Shown here in pieces: positions 16,211 through 27,119 of a DNA stretch of 64,000 bases. The DNA comes from Opitutia bacterium Tous-C4FEB. Lineage in GTDB: Bacteria; Verrucomicrobiota; Verrucomicrobiia; Opitutales; Opitutaceae. The stretch is taken from NCBI GenBank assembly GCA_002304445.1, contig NEVA01000002.1:186001-250000 (forward strand), given 5' to 3'. The notes beneath the pieces were generated by a model. It saw only the letters and a program-made list of their open reading frames with translations, had not been told where the DNA came from and did not search any database. Position 1 is the first letter of the stretch. Each line of letters starts with the position of its first letter. Position numbers and translations under genes: made by a program.

Positions 16211-16888
16211 ATGTCTACGAACGGAGCAGAACAAGTAGCGGTGCTGTTTGACTGGGACGGGGTCATTATCGACTCGTCGCGGCAGCATGAGGAGAGCTGG
16301 GAACGACTCGCCCATGAGGAAAAGAAGTCGCTGCCCCGGGATCATTTTACGGTGGGGTTCGGGAAGAAGAACGAGTGGATCATTCCGAGTCTGCTGCGTT
16401 GGACGGACGATGTGGCGGAAGTGAAACGGCTATCGTTGCGCAAGGAGGCGCTTTACCGGGAAATCATCGTCGAGCGCGGACTGAAGGCCTTGCCGGGCGT
16501 GCTGGTATTCCTGGAGCGCCTCAAAGCGGCCGGCGTGCCGAACTGCATCGGCTCTTCCACGCACCGGGAGAACATCACGACGACGCTCGGGGTGCTTGGT
16601 TTCGAGGGGCTGTTCGGCGGAATGGTGACATCGGAAGATGTTAACCAAGGGAAACCGCATCCGGATGTTTTCCTGAAGGCGGCGGCGAAGACGGGAGTGA
16701 TGCCGGCGCGCTGCGTGGTTTTTGAGGATGCGTTTGCCGGGATCGACGCGGGGCATGCGGGCGGAATGAAGGTAGTGGGCGTGGCGACGACCCACCCGGC
16801 GGAGGCGCTCGCCGGGAAGGTGCACCGGGTCGTGGGCCGGTTGGACGAACTGACGGTTGCGGATCTGCGAGGGCTGGTTTCCGGTTGA
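16211..16888 (+). CDS. HAD-superfamily hydrolase, beta-phosphoglucomutase-like
   Basis: 225 residues from ATG 16211 (the frame is open upstream into the preceding gene). Motif I is FDWDGVIIDSS, motif II GSSTHRENI, motif III in GKPHPDVFLKAA and motif IV FEDAFAGIDAGHAGGMK. The helical cap between residues 20 and 90 fits the PgmB/GPH subgroup of sugar-phosphate phosphatases and mutases. The Trp in DWDG replaces the more common Leu/Met/Phe. Substrate unknown. uvrB starts 4 bases after the stop, so the two are co-transcribed. Confidence 0.85.
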   Translation: MSTNGAEQVAVLFDWDGVIIDSSRQHEESWERLAHEEKKSLPRDHFTVGFGKKNEWIIPSLLRWTDDVAEVKRLSLRKEALYREIIVERGLKALPGVLVFLERLKAAGVPNCIGSSTHRENITTTLGVLGFEGLFGGMVTSEDVNQGKPHPDVFLKAAAKTGVMPARCVVFEDAFAGIDAGHAGGMKVVGVATTHPAEALAGKVHRVVGRLDELTVADLRGLVSG

Positions 16889-16892
16889 GGTC

Positions 16893-18932
<2,040 letters not shown>

Positions 18933-18970
18933 CGCGCCGAAGAAGCGGACGACTTCGACGAACAACGCCG

Positions 18971-19549
18971 TTACGCCGGCGATTTAATGCGGGCCGGATC
19001 AAGCACGCCGACACAAGGGAGGTTGCGGTAGCGTTCGGCGAAATCGAGGCCGTAGCCGATGACGAACTTATCGGGAATTTTGAAGCCGACGAAATCAGCT
19101 TTGAACTCGACCTCGCGGCGCCCGACTTTATCGAGCAGGACGCAGGTGCGCAGGCTCGCAGGATGCAGTTTTTGCACAAGGCCGGCCACGAGCTTCATGG
19201 TTTTGCCGGTGTCGAGAATGTCGTCGATGATGAGCACGTGACGGTTGCGAATATCGAGGGTGAGGCTGGCCACGACCTGCGGCGTGCCGACGGATTTTGT
19301 CTTCTCTCCGTAGCTTGAAGTGCGGATGCAATCCAAGCGCACGGGATTGTCGATTTCCCGCATGAGATCGGCGGTAAACATGATCGCGCCGTTGATCAGC
19401 GAAACGATGGTGAACTCGCCGTCGCCGTAAGTTGACTTGAGTTCCTGGGCGATGGAGCGAACGCGGCGTTTGATTTGAGCTTCGGTGAAGAGGACGCTCT
19501 CCAAGTGGGGGTGAATGGCGGCGGGTTTCGGCTTCGGACGGGTGGGCAT
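18971..19549 (-). CDS. hpt: Hypoxanthine phosphoribosyltransferase
   Basis: 192 residues from ATG 19549. The PRPP-binding loop is VLIIDDILDTGKTM (105-118). Other family landmarks are IVSLINGAIMFTADLMREI, RTSSYGEKTKS and KADFVGFKIPDKFVIGYGLDFAERYRNLP (ends quoted separately in the family as GYGLDF and RNLP). It salvages hypoxanthine or guanine to IMP or GMP. A basic, Pro-rich stretch (residues 2-9) precedes the usual start. It is convergent with uvrB and divergent from the ABC transporter operon. Confidence 0.93.
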   Translation of the reverse strand: MPTRPKPKPAAIHPHLESVLFTEAQIKRRVRSIAQELKSTYGDGEFTIVSLINGAIMFTADLMREIDNPVRLDCIRTSSYGEKTKSVGTPQVVASLTLDIRNRHVLIIDDILDTGKTMKLVAGLVQKLHPASLRTCVLLDKVGRREVEFKADFVGFKIPDKFVIGYGLDFAERYRNLPCVGVLDPARIKSPA

Positions 19550-19623
19550 AGTCGTAGGCGGAGGGAGACAAGAGGAGTCCCCGGAAGCAATCCGTTCTCC
19601 GCCGGGAAAAGAGGTTAATTCCT

Positions 19624-19654
19624 TTGACTTGGCTGGAGGCCAAATCTTGCCTCC
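19624..19654 (+). promoter_or_regulatory. Candidate promoter and inverted repeat before the ABC operon
   Basis: A TTGACT hexamer at 19624-19629 is followed by the inverted repeat GGAGGC-N8-GCCTCC at 19635-19654, which ends 18 bases before the ABC ATPase start. The palindrome would overlap the expected -10 region, a good place for a repressor. No factor can be assigned. Confidence 0.4.
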
Positions 19655-19672
19655 GCGACGATCCACGCCGGC

Positions 19673-20746
19673 ATGATTTCCATCAAAATCCAGCAACTGA
19701 CGAAGCGATTTGGAGCCGTCACGGCGCTGCATAAACTGGACCTGACGATCGAGCCGGGTGAGTTGTTTTTCCTGCTTGGACCCAGTGGCTGCGGCAAAAC
19801 GACGCTGCTGCGCAGCATGGCCGGATTCTACATTCCAGAAGAAGGGAAGATCCTCTTTGGCGACGAGGACGTGACGCGGCTGGCGCCGCACAAGCGAAAC
19901 ACCGGGATGATGTTTCAGAGCTACGCGCTGTGGCCGCATATGACGGTGGCCGGCAATGTGGCTTTTGGGTTGGAGGAGCGGCGGGTGCCCAAGGACGAAA
20001 TCAAGCGGCGGGTGGGCGAGGCGTTGGAGTCGGTGCGGATGAACCAGTATGCCGACCGGAAACCAAACCAACTGTCCGGCGGGCAACAGCAACGGGTCGC
20101 ACTGGCCCGGGCGCTGGTGATCCGTCCGCGTTGTTTGCTGCTGGACGAGCCGCTCTCGAATCTCGATGCCAAACTGCGGCTGGAAATGCGCACGGAGATT
20201 CGGCGCGTCTGCAAGGAGTTCAAATTGACGACGGTTTACGTGACTCACGACCAAAAGGAGGCACTGTCCGTGTCGGACCGCATGGCGATCCTGGAGCACG
20301 GGCACATTCTCCAAGTGGGCACGCCGCGGGAAGTCTATCGGCGACCGACGCGGAAGACGGTGGCGAATTTTATCGGCGAAACGGACTTCATCACCGGCAA
20401 GGTGGCCGGGATGCACGGTGATTCCGTGACGGTTGAGACCGCCATCGGCCGCTTCGACGGGGTGCTTGGCGATCCGGGGCAGCGGCCAAAAGTCGGCGAC
20501 GACGTCACGCTCTCGGTCCGCCCGGAGTGTTGGGAGCTCAGCCGGGAACGGCTTTCGGAACGCAACTCGGTGCAGGGCACGATCGGAGGTTTTGTCTATC
20601 TCGGAGAAGTCGCACAGTATGACTTTGTGGTGCGCGACCGGACGCTCAAAGTGTTCGAACGCAATCCGCGGTTTGTGGACGGCGCGTCGCGGGGCGAACT
20701 GTTCGCGACCGCAGCGCCCGAGGACGTGGTCGTGCTGGTGAGTTGA
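19673..20746 (+). CDS. ABC transporter ATPase (Fe3+/polyamine/thiamine importer type)
   Basis: 357 residues. Walker A is GPSGCGKT (36-43), the Q-loop lies in GMMFQSYALWPHMTV, the signature is LSGGQQQRVALARAL, Walker B is LLLDEPLSNLD and the H-loop is TVYVTHDQ. The C-terminal 100 residues form a TOBE domain (VTLSVRPECWEL). This is the FbpC/PotA class that energises uptake of iron, polyamine or similar solutes. The binding protein gene follows after 7 bases. No permease is in the operon; the fused permease at 32966-34660 is the likely partner. Confidence 0.9.
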   Translation: MISIKIQQLTKRFGAVTALHKLDLTIEPGELFFLLGPSGCGKTTLLRSMAGFYIPEEGKILFGDEDVTRLAPHKRNTGMMFQSYALWPHMTVAGNVAFGLEERRVPKDEIKRRVGEALESVRMNQYADRKPNQLSGGQQQRVALARALVIRPRCLLLDEPLSNLDAKLRLEMRTEIRRVCKEFKLTTVYVTHDQKEALSVSDRMAILEHGHILQVGTPREVYRRPTRKTVANFIGETDFITGKVAGMHGDSVTVETAIGRFDGVLGDPGQRPKVGDDVTLSVRPECWELSRERLSERNSVQGTIGGFVYLGEVAQYDFVVRDRTLKVFERNPRFVDGASRGELFATAAPEDVVVLVS

Positions 20747-20753
20747 TGGGCAT

Positions 20754-22379
20754 ATGTTGCGGCAGACGCTGATAATCCTGACGTTGGTGGCGACGTTGGT
20801 ACTGCCGTTTGCGCTGCGGCCGGCGAAAGAGTCGGCGGCGAAGGCCGACGACACGCTGGTGCTCGTGACCCCGCACAATGAAGCCATCCGACATGAATAC
20901 ACGCGTGGCTTCTCGGAGTGGTATCGTACGCGCACCGGGCGAACAGTAGCGATGGACTGGCGAGTGTTGGGCGGGACCAGTGAGATTGCGCGGTTTTTGG
21001 AAGGCGAGTATGTCGCTTCGTTTAAGAACATCTGGACCAAGAAACTGGGCCGGGAATGGAGCGGTGAATTGCAGGCGGGGTTTCAGAATCCACGGCTTAC
21101 GGCGGATGCGCCGGCCATCGTGAAGGAAGCGCGGGCCGCGTTTCTGACGTCGGAGGCGTCGTGCGGGATCGATCTTTTTTTCGGCGGGGGCACGTTTGAT
21201 TTTGAAAAGCAGGCGCGGGCAGGCCGGCTGGTGGACAGCGGAATTTTGAAGAAACACCCGGAATGGTTCACGGATGCGGTAATCCCAAGGTCTTATGCGG
21301 GTGAAGAGTATTGGGACAAAGAAGGTCGCTGGATCGGATCCGTGCTGAGTTCCTACGGTATCATTTTTAACCGGGATTCGCTGAAGCGGCTGGGTATCAC
21401 GAACGAGCCAAGCCAATGGACCGACCTGAAGGACCCGCGCCTCATGGGGGAAGTGGCGCTATGTGATCCGACCAAGAGCGGTTCGATCGCCAAGGCGTTT
21501 GAGAACATCATTCAGCAGCAGATGCAGCGACGCTTGGTGGCTTTGACGAAGGAGAATCCGTTAGAGGAGCCGAAAGCGCGCGAGGCGAGGGCAGTGCGCG
21601 AAGGATGGATGGCCGGCCTGCAATTGCTGCAGATCGTGGGGGCAAACGCGCGCTACTTCACCGATACGTCGCAAAAGCCGCCGATTGATGTGGCGGCGGG
21701 GAACTGCGCCGTGGGGCTTTGCATCGATTTCTACGGCCGGCAGCAGGAGGAGGCGGTGCGTCGTCGCGGGATATCGGACCGGATCGGCTACGCTTCACCG
21801 GCGGGCGGATCGGTGAGTTCGGTAGATCCCGTCGCGCTGTTGCGCGGAGCGAGAAACCCGGAAGTGGCTAAATTATTCATCGAATATCTGCTCTCAATGG
21901 AGGGGCAGAAGCTTTGGAACTTTAAGCCAGGGACCGAGGCGGGGCCGGAGCGGTTCGCGTTGCGCCGTTTGCCGGTGCGGCGGGATTTCTACGCGAACGC
22001 CGAGTTTACGGCGCGCCGAAGCGATCCGGAGGCGCAGCCTTTTGTGCAACAGGACCAGCTGATCTATCGCAGCGAGTGGACGGGCGGAATTTTTCGTGAG
22101 ATGGCGTTTATCATCCGGGTTGTCTGCCTCGATACCCACGCCGAATTGAAGGATGCTTGGCGGGCGATCAACGCGGCACCGCCCGAAGCGCGAGCGCAGG
22201 CGCTGGCGGTGTTGAGCGATCTTTCGGTGGTGGATTATGATCGGGCGAACAAAGAGGTGAAGCAGGCGTTGGGTTCGAAGAACAAGGTCGACGAGATCAA
22301 ACTGGCCAATCAGCTCGGCGCGATGTTTCGCCAGAACTACCTTAGGGCGGAGCAAATCGCCAAAGACGGCACGAATTAA
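20754..22379 (+). CDS. ABC transporter extracellular substrate-binding protein
   Basis: 541 residues, long for this class. An N-terminal signal peptide or anchor covers residues 4-21. The mature part begins DDTLVLVTPHNEAIRHEYTRGF, the class II/Fe3+-type binding-protein pattern. Further blocks are SCGIDLFFGGGTFDFEKQ, SSYGIIFNRDSLKRLGI and EVALCDPTKSGSIAKAFENI. It would capture the solute in the periplasm and deliver it to the membrane permease. The C-terminal 150 residues are an extra helical region. Substrate is not readable; Fe3+ is the commonest for the ATPase class found beside it. Confidence 0.85.
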   Translation: MLRQTLIILTLVATLVLPFALRPAKESAAKADDTLVLVTPHNEAIRHEYTRGFSEWYRTRTGRTVAMDWRVLGGTSEIARFLEGEYVASFKNIWTKKLGREWSGELQAGFQNPRLTADAPAIVKEARAAFLTSEASCGIDLFFGGGTFDFEKQARAGRLVDSGILKKHPEWFTDAVIPRSYAGEEYWDKEGRWIGSVLSSYGIIFNRDSLKRLGITNEPSQWTDLKDPRLMGEVALCDPTKSGSIAKAFENIIQQQMQRRLVALTKENPLEEPKAREARAVREGWMAGLQLLQIVGANARYFTDTSQKPPIDVAAGNCAVGLCIDFYGRQQEEAVRRRGISDRIGYASPAGGSVSSVDPVALLRGARNPEVAKLFIEYLLSMEGQKLWNFKPGTEAGPERFALRRLPVRRDFYANAEFTARRSDPEAQPFVQQDQLIYRSEWTGGIFREMAFIIRVVCLDTHAELKDAWRAINAAPPEARAQALAVLSDLSVVDYDRANKEVKQALGSKNKVDEIKLANQLGAMFRQNYLRAEQIAKDGTN

Positions 22380-22433
22380 AGTGTGCGGACTGGGATTTCG
22401 TTGCGGATGCGGTCCGGGCGTTGGCTGGAACTT

Positions 22434-23093
22434 CTAGAGCTGGGCGAATTCGGCGGCGAAGGCCGGCTTGTCTGTGGCCTTAAAAAAAGACGTTCCGGCG
22501 ACGAAGGTATCGGCGCCGGCGGCGCGGCATTCGCGAGCAGTTGAAAGATCCACCCCGCCATCCACCTCGAGACGGAAGCTAAGGTTCCTCTCCTTTCTCC
22601 AAGCGGCGAGTTGGGCGAGCTTGGGCAACATGTCCGAGCGGAACGGCTGGCCTCCGAAACCGGGTTGCACCGTCATGACGAGCACGAGGTCGACCGACGC
22701 CAGCAGAGATTCGACGGCGCTCGCCGGTGTATCGGGGTTGAGAACGATCCCGGCTTGTGAGCCCAGCGAGCGAATCCGGGCAAGCGTGCCGACATGGTCG
22801 TAAGTGGGTTCAATATGGACGCTGATGAGATCCGCACCGGCGCGGGCGAAGGCTTCGACATAACGATGAGGCTCGGAAAGCATCAGGTGGGTGTCGAAAA
22901 AGAGCTTGGATCCGCGGCGGCGCAGGGCTGTGAGAGTTTCGGGGCCGAAGGTCAGGTTGGGGACGAAGTGCCCGTCCATGATGTCGATGTGGAGCCAGTT
23001 GAGTCCAAGCTCGGCGACGGTCGCTACGCTGGAGGACAGGTTGGCGTGGTCACCGGCCAGCAACGATGGAGCGAGGATAGGAGCGTGGGTCAC
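22434..23093 (-). CDS. rpe: Ribulose-phosphate 3-epimerase
   Basis: 219 residues if translated from GTG 23093 (VTHAPILAPSLLAGDHANL). No ATG lies at a suitable place, and the upstream extension to 23171 lacks family similarity. TIM-barrel and metal-ligand motifs are visible: HIDIMDGHFVPNLTFG (Asp/His ligands), DTHLMLSEP, VMTVQPGFGGQPF and EVDGGVD. It interconverts ribulose-5-phosphate and xylulose-5-phosphate in the pentose phosphate pathway. It is the last gene of the envelope block and convergent with the substrate-binding protein gene. Confidence 0.93.
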   Translation of the reverse strand: MTHAPILAPSLLAGDHANLSSSVATVAELGLNWLHIDIMDGHFVPNLTFGPETLTALRRRGSKLFFDTHLMLSEPHRYVEAFARAGADLISVHIEPTYDHVGTLARIRSLGSQAGIVLNPDTPASAVESLLASVDLVLVMTVQPGFGGQPFRSDMLPKLAQLAAWRKERNLSFRLEVDGGVDLSTARECRAAGADTFVAGTSFFKATDKPAFAAEFAQL

Positions 23094-23164
23094 GGTCCGG
23101 ATAGAAAACGGAGACAGGTCAAAGGCGCAAGGCGGCAGCACTGTTGGTGTCCGCCGCTGCCGCC

Positions 23165-23713
23165 TTACCAAACGTCGAGGACGACGTGCACGACCTTTTC
23201 GGCCAAGGCATCGGCGAGCAGGGGGAAGGTTTGAAACTCCGCCTGCAGTTGGCCGCTGACTTCGGTACCGGAGGGAAGACTGAGTTGACTGTCGGTGTAG
23301 GCATCGCGCCGCACCGAGATCTCGCGATGGGTGAAATAGGTTTTGCCGGAGCGGTTATCCTTGAGGGTACAACGCGTGATCAGATTCAGGGTAAACTTTC
23401 GAGCCAAGCCGGTGTCGTCGCGCCGTTGGGTGGCCACATCCCGCCGATAGTCGCTGATCTCAACTTCGAGAGCGGCGTCGGCTGTTCCCGGCGAATTGAC
23501 GAGCGTGACCCGTGAATCGCGAAGGAAAGCGGCGCGGATCTGGGCCGTGGTGATCGCCTGCGCCTGTGGCAGCAAAATCTTCAGGGTTGTCGGCGCGACG
23601 TAGAGCGTTGCGAAGGGGAGGGGCGTGCTGGTGCCCAATCGGTAATGAGAACACCCCGACCCTAGGCCGAGCAGCACGGCGCAGGCGACGATAGCGAAAA
23701 ACAAACGCGACAT
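23165..23713 (-). CDS. lptE: LptE-like outer-membrane LPS-assembly lipoprotein
   Basis: 182 residues from ATG 23713. Residues 2-19 form a signal peptide that ends in a lipobox LGSGC, so the mature protein is a lipoprotein with Cys at the start (CSHYRLG). The pattern HYRLGTSTPLPFATLYVAP, a middle ALEVEISDYRRDVA strand and the C-terminal amphipathic helix ALAEKVVHVVLDVW fit LptE. LptE plugs the LptD barrel for LPS export. The gene follows the BamD-like gene by 26 bases. Family similarity is moderate. Confidence 0.75.
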   Translation of the reverse strand: MSRLFFAIVACAVLLGLGSGCSHYRLGTSTPLPFATLYVAPTTLKILLPQAQAITTAQIRAAFLRDSRVTLVNSPGTADAALEVEISDYRRDVATQRRDDTGLARKFTLNLITRCTLKDNRSGKTYFTHREISVRRDAYTDSQLSLPSGTEVSGQLQAEFQTFPLLADALAEKVVHVVLDVW

Positions 23714-23739
23714 GAAGTCAGCCCCGCGAGATCGCTCGT

Positions 23740-24786
23740 TTAGAAGAGCCAAAACCGTTTCTTCTTCCCGCCCTCGGGCCCCACGGGGTTCCCGGCAAGG
23801 CCAGCTTCGACGTCGACCAAGCGGAGCTTGGCGCGCTTGGCCACTTCGGAGTCAGGATACGCGGTAATCGCTTCGTTGTAGAATACTTTGGCCGCCTTAA
23901 AATTACTGCGTTTGTAGAGGTAGAAGTCGCCGATCTTCATTTTGCTCTCGGCGAGCATTACCTTCATGCTGTCCAACCCCTTGGCCGCAGCGGCAATGTT
24001 TGGATCGCTGGGAAAGAGAATCATGAAGTCTTCGAAGTAGGTAACCGCTTCCTTGGTGGAGGCTTGGTCGTAGAACGGCCCTTCGACGAGGCTGGAGTGA
24101 GACTGGGCCAGCTTTAGGTAAGCATCGGGTGCGAGCAGGCTCTGTGGATAGCTGTTGATCATGCGATCCAAGGCATCGATTGCCTCTTCGGGCTGACGAA
24201 GCTTTTGGTGTCCCCGCGCCACGTTCATCAGGGCCAAGGGCGCGTAATCGCTATACGGGGCGTTGAGCAAAATGTATTCGAAAAACTCGATGCCCTTTTC
24301 GCGGTTCCGGAAGCCGGGCAGCCAACCCCATGTCCGGTTGCGGGCACCGTCGAGCATGGAGCTGGCGATGCGGTATTGTTCGCCGATAATCTCCGAGAAG
24401 CGTTTGCTGTTTGGGTAGCGGCCGACCACGCCTTGGTAATCTTCGAATGCTTTAAAATACTCCCTGCGGCCGAGGCGAAGTTTCGCGGAACGATAGAGGG
24501 CTTCCGGAGCGTAGATTGAATTGGGGTAGCGTTTTGCAACCTTACCGTAGGCGCTTAACGCCGAGCCGACGGAGCCCTTTTCTTCCGAAGCCCGGCCTTG
24601 GTTCATCAGGTCCAAAGCGTTGCGACCTTCGGTGCCGAGCAGGCCAGAAAAAGCGCCGCCGACGACGGTCCAGCCGGTGCCGGGGGTCCAGACCAACTCG
24701 GCTGCAAGCCGGGCAGGAATCGACAGAAAAAGTGCCGCGAGCGTAAGCGCGAGGACAGGCAGGCGGCGGGAGGAGAAGTTCAACAT
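23740..24786 (-). CDS. bamD: BamD-like TPR protein of outer-membrane assembly, no lipobox
   Basis: 348 residues. A signal peptide occupies residues 8-29 (cleavage near RLAA). Tetratricopeptide-like repeats follow, with the pattern of BamD/YbgF proteins: SALSAYGKVAKRYPNSIYAPEAL, FEDYQGVVGRYPNSKRF, AIDALDRMINSYPQSLLAPDAY, TYFEDFMILFPSDPNI and KVFYNEAITAYPDSEVAKRA (each given in parts of its repeat). BamD is normally a lipoprotein of the BAM complex. This protein contains no cysteine at all, so it cannot be lipidated in the usual way. The C terminus is basic (GGKKKRFWLF). Confidence 0.75.
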   Translation of the reverse strand: MLNFSSRRLPVLALTLAALFLSIPARLAAELVWTPGTGWTVVGGAFSGLLGTEGRNALDLMNQGRASEEKGSVGSALSAYGKVAKRYPNSIYAPEALYRSAKLRLGRREYFKAFEDYQGVVGRYPNSKRFSEIIGEQYRIASSMLDGARNRTWGWLPGFRNREKGIEFFEYILLNAPYSDYAPLALMNVARGHQKLRQPEEAIDALDRMINSYPQSLLAPDAYLKLAQSHSSLVEGPFYDQASTKEAVTYFEDFMILFPSDPNIAAAAKGLDSMKVMLAESKMKIGDFYLYKRSNFKAAKVFYNEAITAYPDSEVAKRAKLRLVDVEAGLAGNPVGPEGGKKKRFWLF

Positions 24787-24797
24787 GACGACAGAAA

Positions 24798-25793
24798 TTA
24801 CCAGCGAATCAGCGCGCTTCCGTAGGTCAAGCCCGCCCCGAACGCGACGAGCAAAGTGAGGTCACCGGGGTTTATTCGGCCCGCCCGGCGAGCTTCATCG
24901 AGGGCGATCGGAATCGAGGCCGCCGACGTGTTGCCGTACCGGTCCAAGTTCACAAAAAAGCGCTCCATGGGGAGTTCGAGATATTGGGCGATAGACTCGA
25001 TAATGCGGAGGTTGGCCTGATGAGGGATCACTAAATTAATCTGATTCGCGGCGATACCGTGTTGTTCCAAGATATCCCGCGCGGCTTCTTCCATCCCGCG
25101 GACGGCATATTTGAAGACTTCTTTTCCCTTCATCTTCAAGAAGTGATCACGACTTGCGAGACTGGCCGTGGAGGCGGGGGTGTTGCTGCCGCCGGCCGGA
25201 ATGCACAACAGATCGACGCAGTCACCGTAAGAACCGAGTTTTGCACCGATGAGTCCAACAGCGGGCCGAGCGGAAGCTCCGATGACGGCGGCACCGGCTC
25301 CGTCTCCGAACAGCACGCAGGTCGTGCGATCGGTCCAGTCGACAATCGACGAGAGTTTCTCGACGCCGATCACCAGAGCGTGCCGGTATCTGCCCGAGCC
25401 GACCATGGCGCAGGCGGTGTCGAGAGCGTAGATAAATCCTGAGCAGGCCGCGTTCAGGTCAAAGCAGGCGGTGGAAGTCGAGAGGCCGAGTTTATGTTGA
25501 ACACTGCACGCGGTTGCGGGCATGGGCATATCCGGAGTGATCGTGGCGATCACGAGCAGGTCGATATCAGCCGGTTGAAGTTTGGCATCGGCGAGCGCGA
25601 GTCGCGCCGCGTGAACCGCCATGTCTGAAGTCATCTCCCCGGGAGCGGCAATATGGCGCTCCCGGATACCGCTGCGGGAGACGATCCACTCGTCCGACGT
25701 GTCGATAGTCAAAGCAAGCTCGGTATTGGTCAGCACCCGAGCCGGCGCGTAGGCACCAGTGCCGAGGATAACGGTGGAAACGGGAAGAGACAT
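24798..25793 (-). CDS. fabH: 3-oxoacyl-ACP synthase III
   Basis: 331 residues. The catalytic triad is C117 in DLNAACSGFIYAL, the His of VIPHQANLRI and the Asn of RYGNTSAASIP. The N terminus VILGTGAYAPARVLTN and the SDEWIVSRSGIRERH block are standard. FabH starts fatty-acid synthesis by condensing acetyl-CoA with malonyl-ACP. It is 19 bases downstream of plsX on the same strand, the widely conserved rpmF-plsX-fabH arrangement. Confidence 0.97.
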   Translation of the reverse strand: MSLPVSTVILGTGAYAPARVLTNTELALTIDTSDEWIVSRSGIRERHIAAPGEMTSDMAVHAARLALADAKLQPADIDLLVIATITPDMPMPATACSVQHKLGLSTSTACFDLNAACSGFIYALDTACAMVGSGRYRHALVIGVEKLSSIVDWTDRTTCVLFGDGAGAAVIGASARPAVGLIGAKLGSYGDCVDLLCIPAGGSNTPASTASLASRDHFLKMKGKEVFKYAVRGMEEAARDILEQHGIAANQINLVIPHQANLRIIESIAQYLELPMERFFVNLDRYGNTSAASIPIALDEARRAGRINPGDLTLLVAFGAGLTYGSALIRW

Positions 25794-25812
25794 GGCGCGG
25801 GACGGAGACCTC

Positions 25813-26880
25813 TTAACTCGCAGCCTCGGGAATGGGCGCGGAGAGGATCTCGTTGGCGCGGGCGATATCGGCTTCGATGCGGTGATTCATGTCGGCTTTG
25901 ATAATCTCTCCGGCCGCCCGAATGGCGCTGCTGATGGCACGCCGGTTGGAGGAACCATGGGCCTTTAGGATGTTGCCCTTGAGCCCGAGAAGCGGGGCAC
26001 CGCCGTAGCGCTCGGGATTGATCCGCTCCTTCAGGGCGTTGAAGGCTCCGCGGGACAGAAACGCGCCAGCGGTGCGGAGGGGGTTTGCCTGAAGTTCAAC
26101 GCGCAACGTCCCGGAAAAGAATTTGGCTAGGGACTCCCAACTCTTGAGCATGATATTTCCGACGAAGCCGTCGCAGACCACCACATCGACGTGGTTTTCG
26201 AAAACTTGGAAACCTTCAATCGGACCGGCGTAGTTGATGAGGCCGCCCAGCCGCCGTAACTGTTCGTTGGTTTCGGTGATCAGGGCGTTTCCCTTACCCT
26301 CCTCGGTGCCGATCGTCATCAGGCCAATACGAGGAGAAGCGATGCCCAACATCACCCGGCAATAGTGGGAACCGAGAATAGCATTGTGCACCAGATGTTC
26401 GGGCTTGGCCTCGGGATTGGCCCCCGCGTCGATCAAAATGAAGTGGCCACCTTCGCGCGGGACCACTGCGGCAAGCGCCGGCCGGTTTACCCCTTCCATC
26501 ATGCGGAGGCGCAATGTACCGCCAGCCATGAGCGCCCCGGTATTGCCGCAACTCACGAGCACTCCAGCATCCCCGCCTTTGACGAGTTCGATCGCCCGAA
26601 CCATCGAAGAATCTTTCTTCTTCTTGAGGGCCATGAGCGGTTTGTCGTCCATGGTGACGACCTCGGAGGCGTGGAAAATACTCAGACTCGGTCCGAGCTG
26701 CAGGCCGAACTGACGAAGCAGAGGCTCAAGCACGGCTTGATCGCCCACCAATGTGATGGGACCGAGGTTCGAATCTTGGCGCTGCGCGAGGCGGATGCCG
26801 GCGACGACTTCAGCCGGGCCGAGGTCGCCGCCCATGGCGTCTACCGCGATGCGACCGGGTGCTCCGGAAGACATATCCAC
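25813..26880 (-). CDS. plsX: Phosphate acyltransferase PlsX
   Basis: 355 residues. The start IAVDAMGGDLGPAEVVAGI and the internal VSCGNTGALMAGG, LIDAGANPEAKPEHL and VVCDGFVGNIMLKSWE blocks identify PlsX. It makes acyl-phosphate from acyl-ACP for phospholipid synthesis. It follows rpmF by 32 bases and precedes fabH by 19 bases. Confidence 0.97.
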   Translation of the reverse strand: MDMSSGAPGRIAVDAMGGDLGPAEVVAGIRLAQRQDSNLGPITLVGDQAVLEPLLRQFGLQLGPSLSIFHASEVVTMDDKPLMALKKKKDSSMVRAIELVKGGDAGVLVSCGNTGALMAGGTLRLRMMEGVNRPALAAVVPREGGHFILIDAGANPEAKPEHLVHNAILGSHYCRVMLGIASPRIGLMTIGTEEGKGNALITETNEQLRRLGGLINYAGPIEGFQVFENHVDVVVCDGFVGNIMLKSWESLAKFFSGTLRVELQANPLRTAGAFLSRGAFNALKERINPERYGGAPLLGLKGNILKAHGSSNRRAISSAIRAAGEIIKADMNHRIEADIARANEILSAPIPEAAS

Positions 26881-26912
26881 CGCGTGGGCGGGGCTGGGGT
26901 AAAACGTGAGGC

Positions 26913-27092
26913 TTAAGCCTCGACGTTGAGCACTTGGCGACCGCGATACATGCCGGTCGTTGGATTTACAACGTGGCGGCGGTAAAGCGAGCCGTCGACC
27001 GGGTCCTTCGCGAATTCAGGAGCGATAAAAGCATTGGCGGCGCGGCGGTTGGCGCTGCGGCGTTTGGACTGTTTGCGTTTCGGATTGGCCAT
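26913..27092 (-). CDS. rpmF: Ribosomal protein bL32, cysteine-free
   Basis: 59 residues from ATG 27092. The sequence starts MANPKRKQSKRRSANRRAAN, the bL32 signature, and ends GMYRGRQVLNVEA. It contains no Cys, so it lacks the zinc ribbon found in some bL32 proteins. It is part of the large ribosomal subunit. Its position before plsX-fabH is the classical arrangement that links ribosome and lipid synthesis. Confidence 0.95.
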   Translation of the reverse strand: MANPKRKQSKRRSANRRAANAFIAPEFAKDPVDGSLYRRHVVNPTTGMYRGRQVLNVEA

Positions 27093-27119
27093 GGAGGGTG
27101 GTTATTTGAGTGAGGGTGT

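Noticed and set aside
18971-21040. Long minus-strand frame extending hpt upstream across the ABC ATPase gene
   Set aside because: Only the last 192 residues match a protein family; the rest is antisense to the well-supported ATPase and binding-protein genes.
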